Below, one piece after another: positions 6,433-7,287 of a stretch of DNA of 7,287 nucleotides. The position numbers and the translations under genes are program-made. The stretch lies in assembly GCA_937931765.1 (NCBI GenBank), contig CALHAO010000434.1, positions 1 to 7,287 on the forward strand, in the 5' to 3' direction. This DNA comes from an uncultured Thiotrichaceae bacterium (lineage in GTDB: Bacteria > Pseudomonadota > Gammaproteobacteria > Thiotrichales > Thiotrichaceae). The notes beneath the pieces were generated by a model, which searched no databases, was not told the DNA's origin, and saw only the letters and a list, made by a program, of their open reading frames with translations. Positions within the stretch are counted from its first letter, which is position 1. Each line of letters opens with the position of its first letter.

Positions 6433-7287
6433 TTGGATCTAAACCGCTTATACATCTTCGCCAAAATTGCTGAACACCAGAGCTTCACTCAGGCCGCTCA
6501 GGAATTAGGCATGGACAAATCTACCGTTAGCAACAAACTGGCACAACTGGAAAGCCATTTGGGCGTGCGGTTAATGAATCGCAGTACCCGCTCGGTGAGC
6601 CTGACTGAAGCGGGAGAAGGCTATTATCGCTATTGCCAGCAAATTATTGAAACCGCTAAGGAGGCAGAGCAGTTTACAGCCAGTGTCGGCAAAGATGCCG
6701 TTGGTTTATTGCGGGTCGCCGGTTCCAATGATTTTGGTGGCATCTTTATCCGCAAACTGATCCGGCCTTTTATGCAGGAAAACCCGAAAATCGCGATGGA
6801 ACTGATTCTGGATTATCAGAATGCTGATCTAGTGAAAGACCGTATCGATGTGGCATTGCGGGCGAACATTGGTGCTGAATCATTACAGGATTCCAGTCTG
6901 ATCGCGAAGAAAATACTGGATGATGAATTAGGGCTTTTTTGCTCGCCCGAGTTTATTCAACAGTATGGTGAATTCAAAACACCGGATCAGGCTGGTGACT
7001 TTGATTTTATACAGTTTAGTATCGCCGGGTCTTCCGGTGTTAAAGCCCGCAAAGGCAAGAAGGTGAACACGTTTAAAACGCAGGGCCGTTTTAAAGCTAA
7101 TGACATTCTAGCTTGTAAAGAAGCTGCGTTATCGGGGCTGGGTATTGCCTTGCTACCAAGATTTCTGGTCATAGATGAGTTAGCTGACCGGCAACTGATT
7201 CCTTTGCTGGCGGATTATCAGCTGCCATCGTTTACTGTTTATGCAGTGTACCCGAGTCGGCATTGGGTTCCAGCTAAGCTGAAGGTA
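6433..7287 (+). CDS. LysR family transcriptional regulator, last residues beyond window edge
   Basis: An open frame runs 285 residues to the right edge without a stop; typical members are about 300 residues, so only some 10-20 are missing. The N-terminus has the family winged helix-turn-helix: LNRLYIFAKIAEHQSFTQAA (3-22), the turn and recognition helix QELGMDKSTVSNKLAQLE (23-40), then LGVRLMNRSTRSVSLTEAG (43-61), followed by the linker helix. The effector-binding domain (about 90-285) includes DLVKDRIDVALR (132-143), the conserved ALSGLGIALLPRFLV (232-246) and the C-terminal VYPSRHWVPAKLKV. The inducer is unknown. TTG 6433 is the chosen start because it gives the standard M-D-L-N-R-L opening; no ATG occurs in frame until 6511, which would remove half the HTH. 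No clear Shine-Dalgarno sequence precedes it. It is divergent from the pirin operon, which it probably controls. Confidence 0.93.
   Translation, partial: MDLNRLYIFAKIAEHQSFTQAAQELGMDKSTVSNKLAQLESHLGVRLMNRSTRSVSLTEAGEGYYRYCQQIIETAKEAEQFTASVGKDAVGLLRVAGSNDFGGIFIRKLIRPFMQENPKIAMELILDYQNADLVKDRIDVALRANIGAESLQDSSLIAKKILDDELGLFCSPEFIQQYGEFKTPDQAGDFDFIQFSIAGSSGVKARKGKKVNTFKTQGRFKANDILACKEAALSGLGIALLPRFLVIDELADRQLIPLLADYQLPSFTVYAVYPSRHWVPAKLKV

Noticed and set aside
6987..7172. Minus-strand 61-residue frame inside the LysR gene
   Set aside because: It is antisense to the conserved effector-binding domain and has no supporting features.

Overview
The window is a compact, AT/GC-balanced bacterial chromosome segment that reads like a free-living gammaproteobacterium. 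The basis is the style of the ModABC, pirin and LysR proteins, TTG/GTG alternative starts, short Shine-Dalgarno sequences and tight operon spacing. I cannot name the genus from this sequence. No rRNA, tRNA, CRISPR array, insertion sequence or phage gene is visible. Two of the six genes run off the window edges.

Left part (1-2069, minus strand): a large STAND-type regulator, cut by the left edge after about 689 residues. It has an N-terminal OmpR/CadC-like winged helix, a central NB-ARC/AAA-like NTPase with clear Walker A and B motifs, and a C-terminal TPR-like helical region. It starts 83 nt downstream of modC on the same strand, with no visible terminator between them.

Middle part (2153-4739, minus strand): a complete molybdate ABC transporter operon, modA-modB-modC. 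ModA is the periplasmic binding protein, ModB the inner-membrane permease and ModC the ATPase with a C-terminal TOBE/Mop-type domain. The genes are tightly packed: a 2-nt gap between modA and modB, and an ATGA overlap between modB and modC. The region 4740-4919 holds a candidate extended -10 promoter for modA, a perfect 8-bp palindrome with a 3-nt loop, and a strong hairpin that looks like the terminator of the next operon.

Right part (4920-6311, minus strand): a two-gene operon in which a pirin-family dioxygenase-like protein is followed after 21 nt by an NAD(P)H-dependent FMN reductase. Divergently transcribed from it (6433 to the right edge) is a LysR-family regulator lacking only its last residues. 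The 121-bp divergent region carries back-to-back candidate promoters whose -35 elements overlap, covered by an 11-bp inverted repeat. This is a natural place for LysR-type control of both the pirin operon and itself.

Taken together there are two independent modules: molybdate uptake with a co-oriented STAND regulator, and a LysR-controlled pirin/flavin-reductase redox pair. Most of it is well-known biology. The least explained part is the STAND regulator next to the molybdate genes, where no ModE is visible, together with the palindrome upstream of modA.
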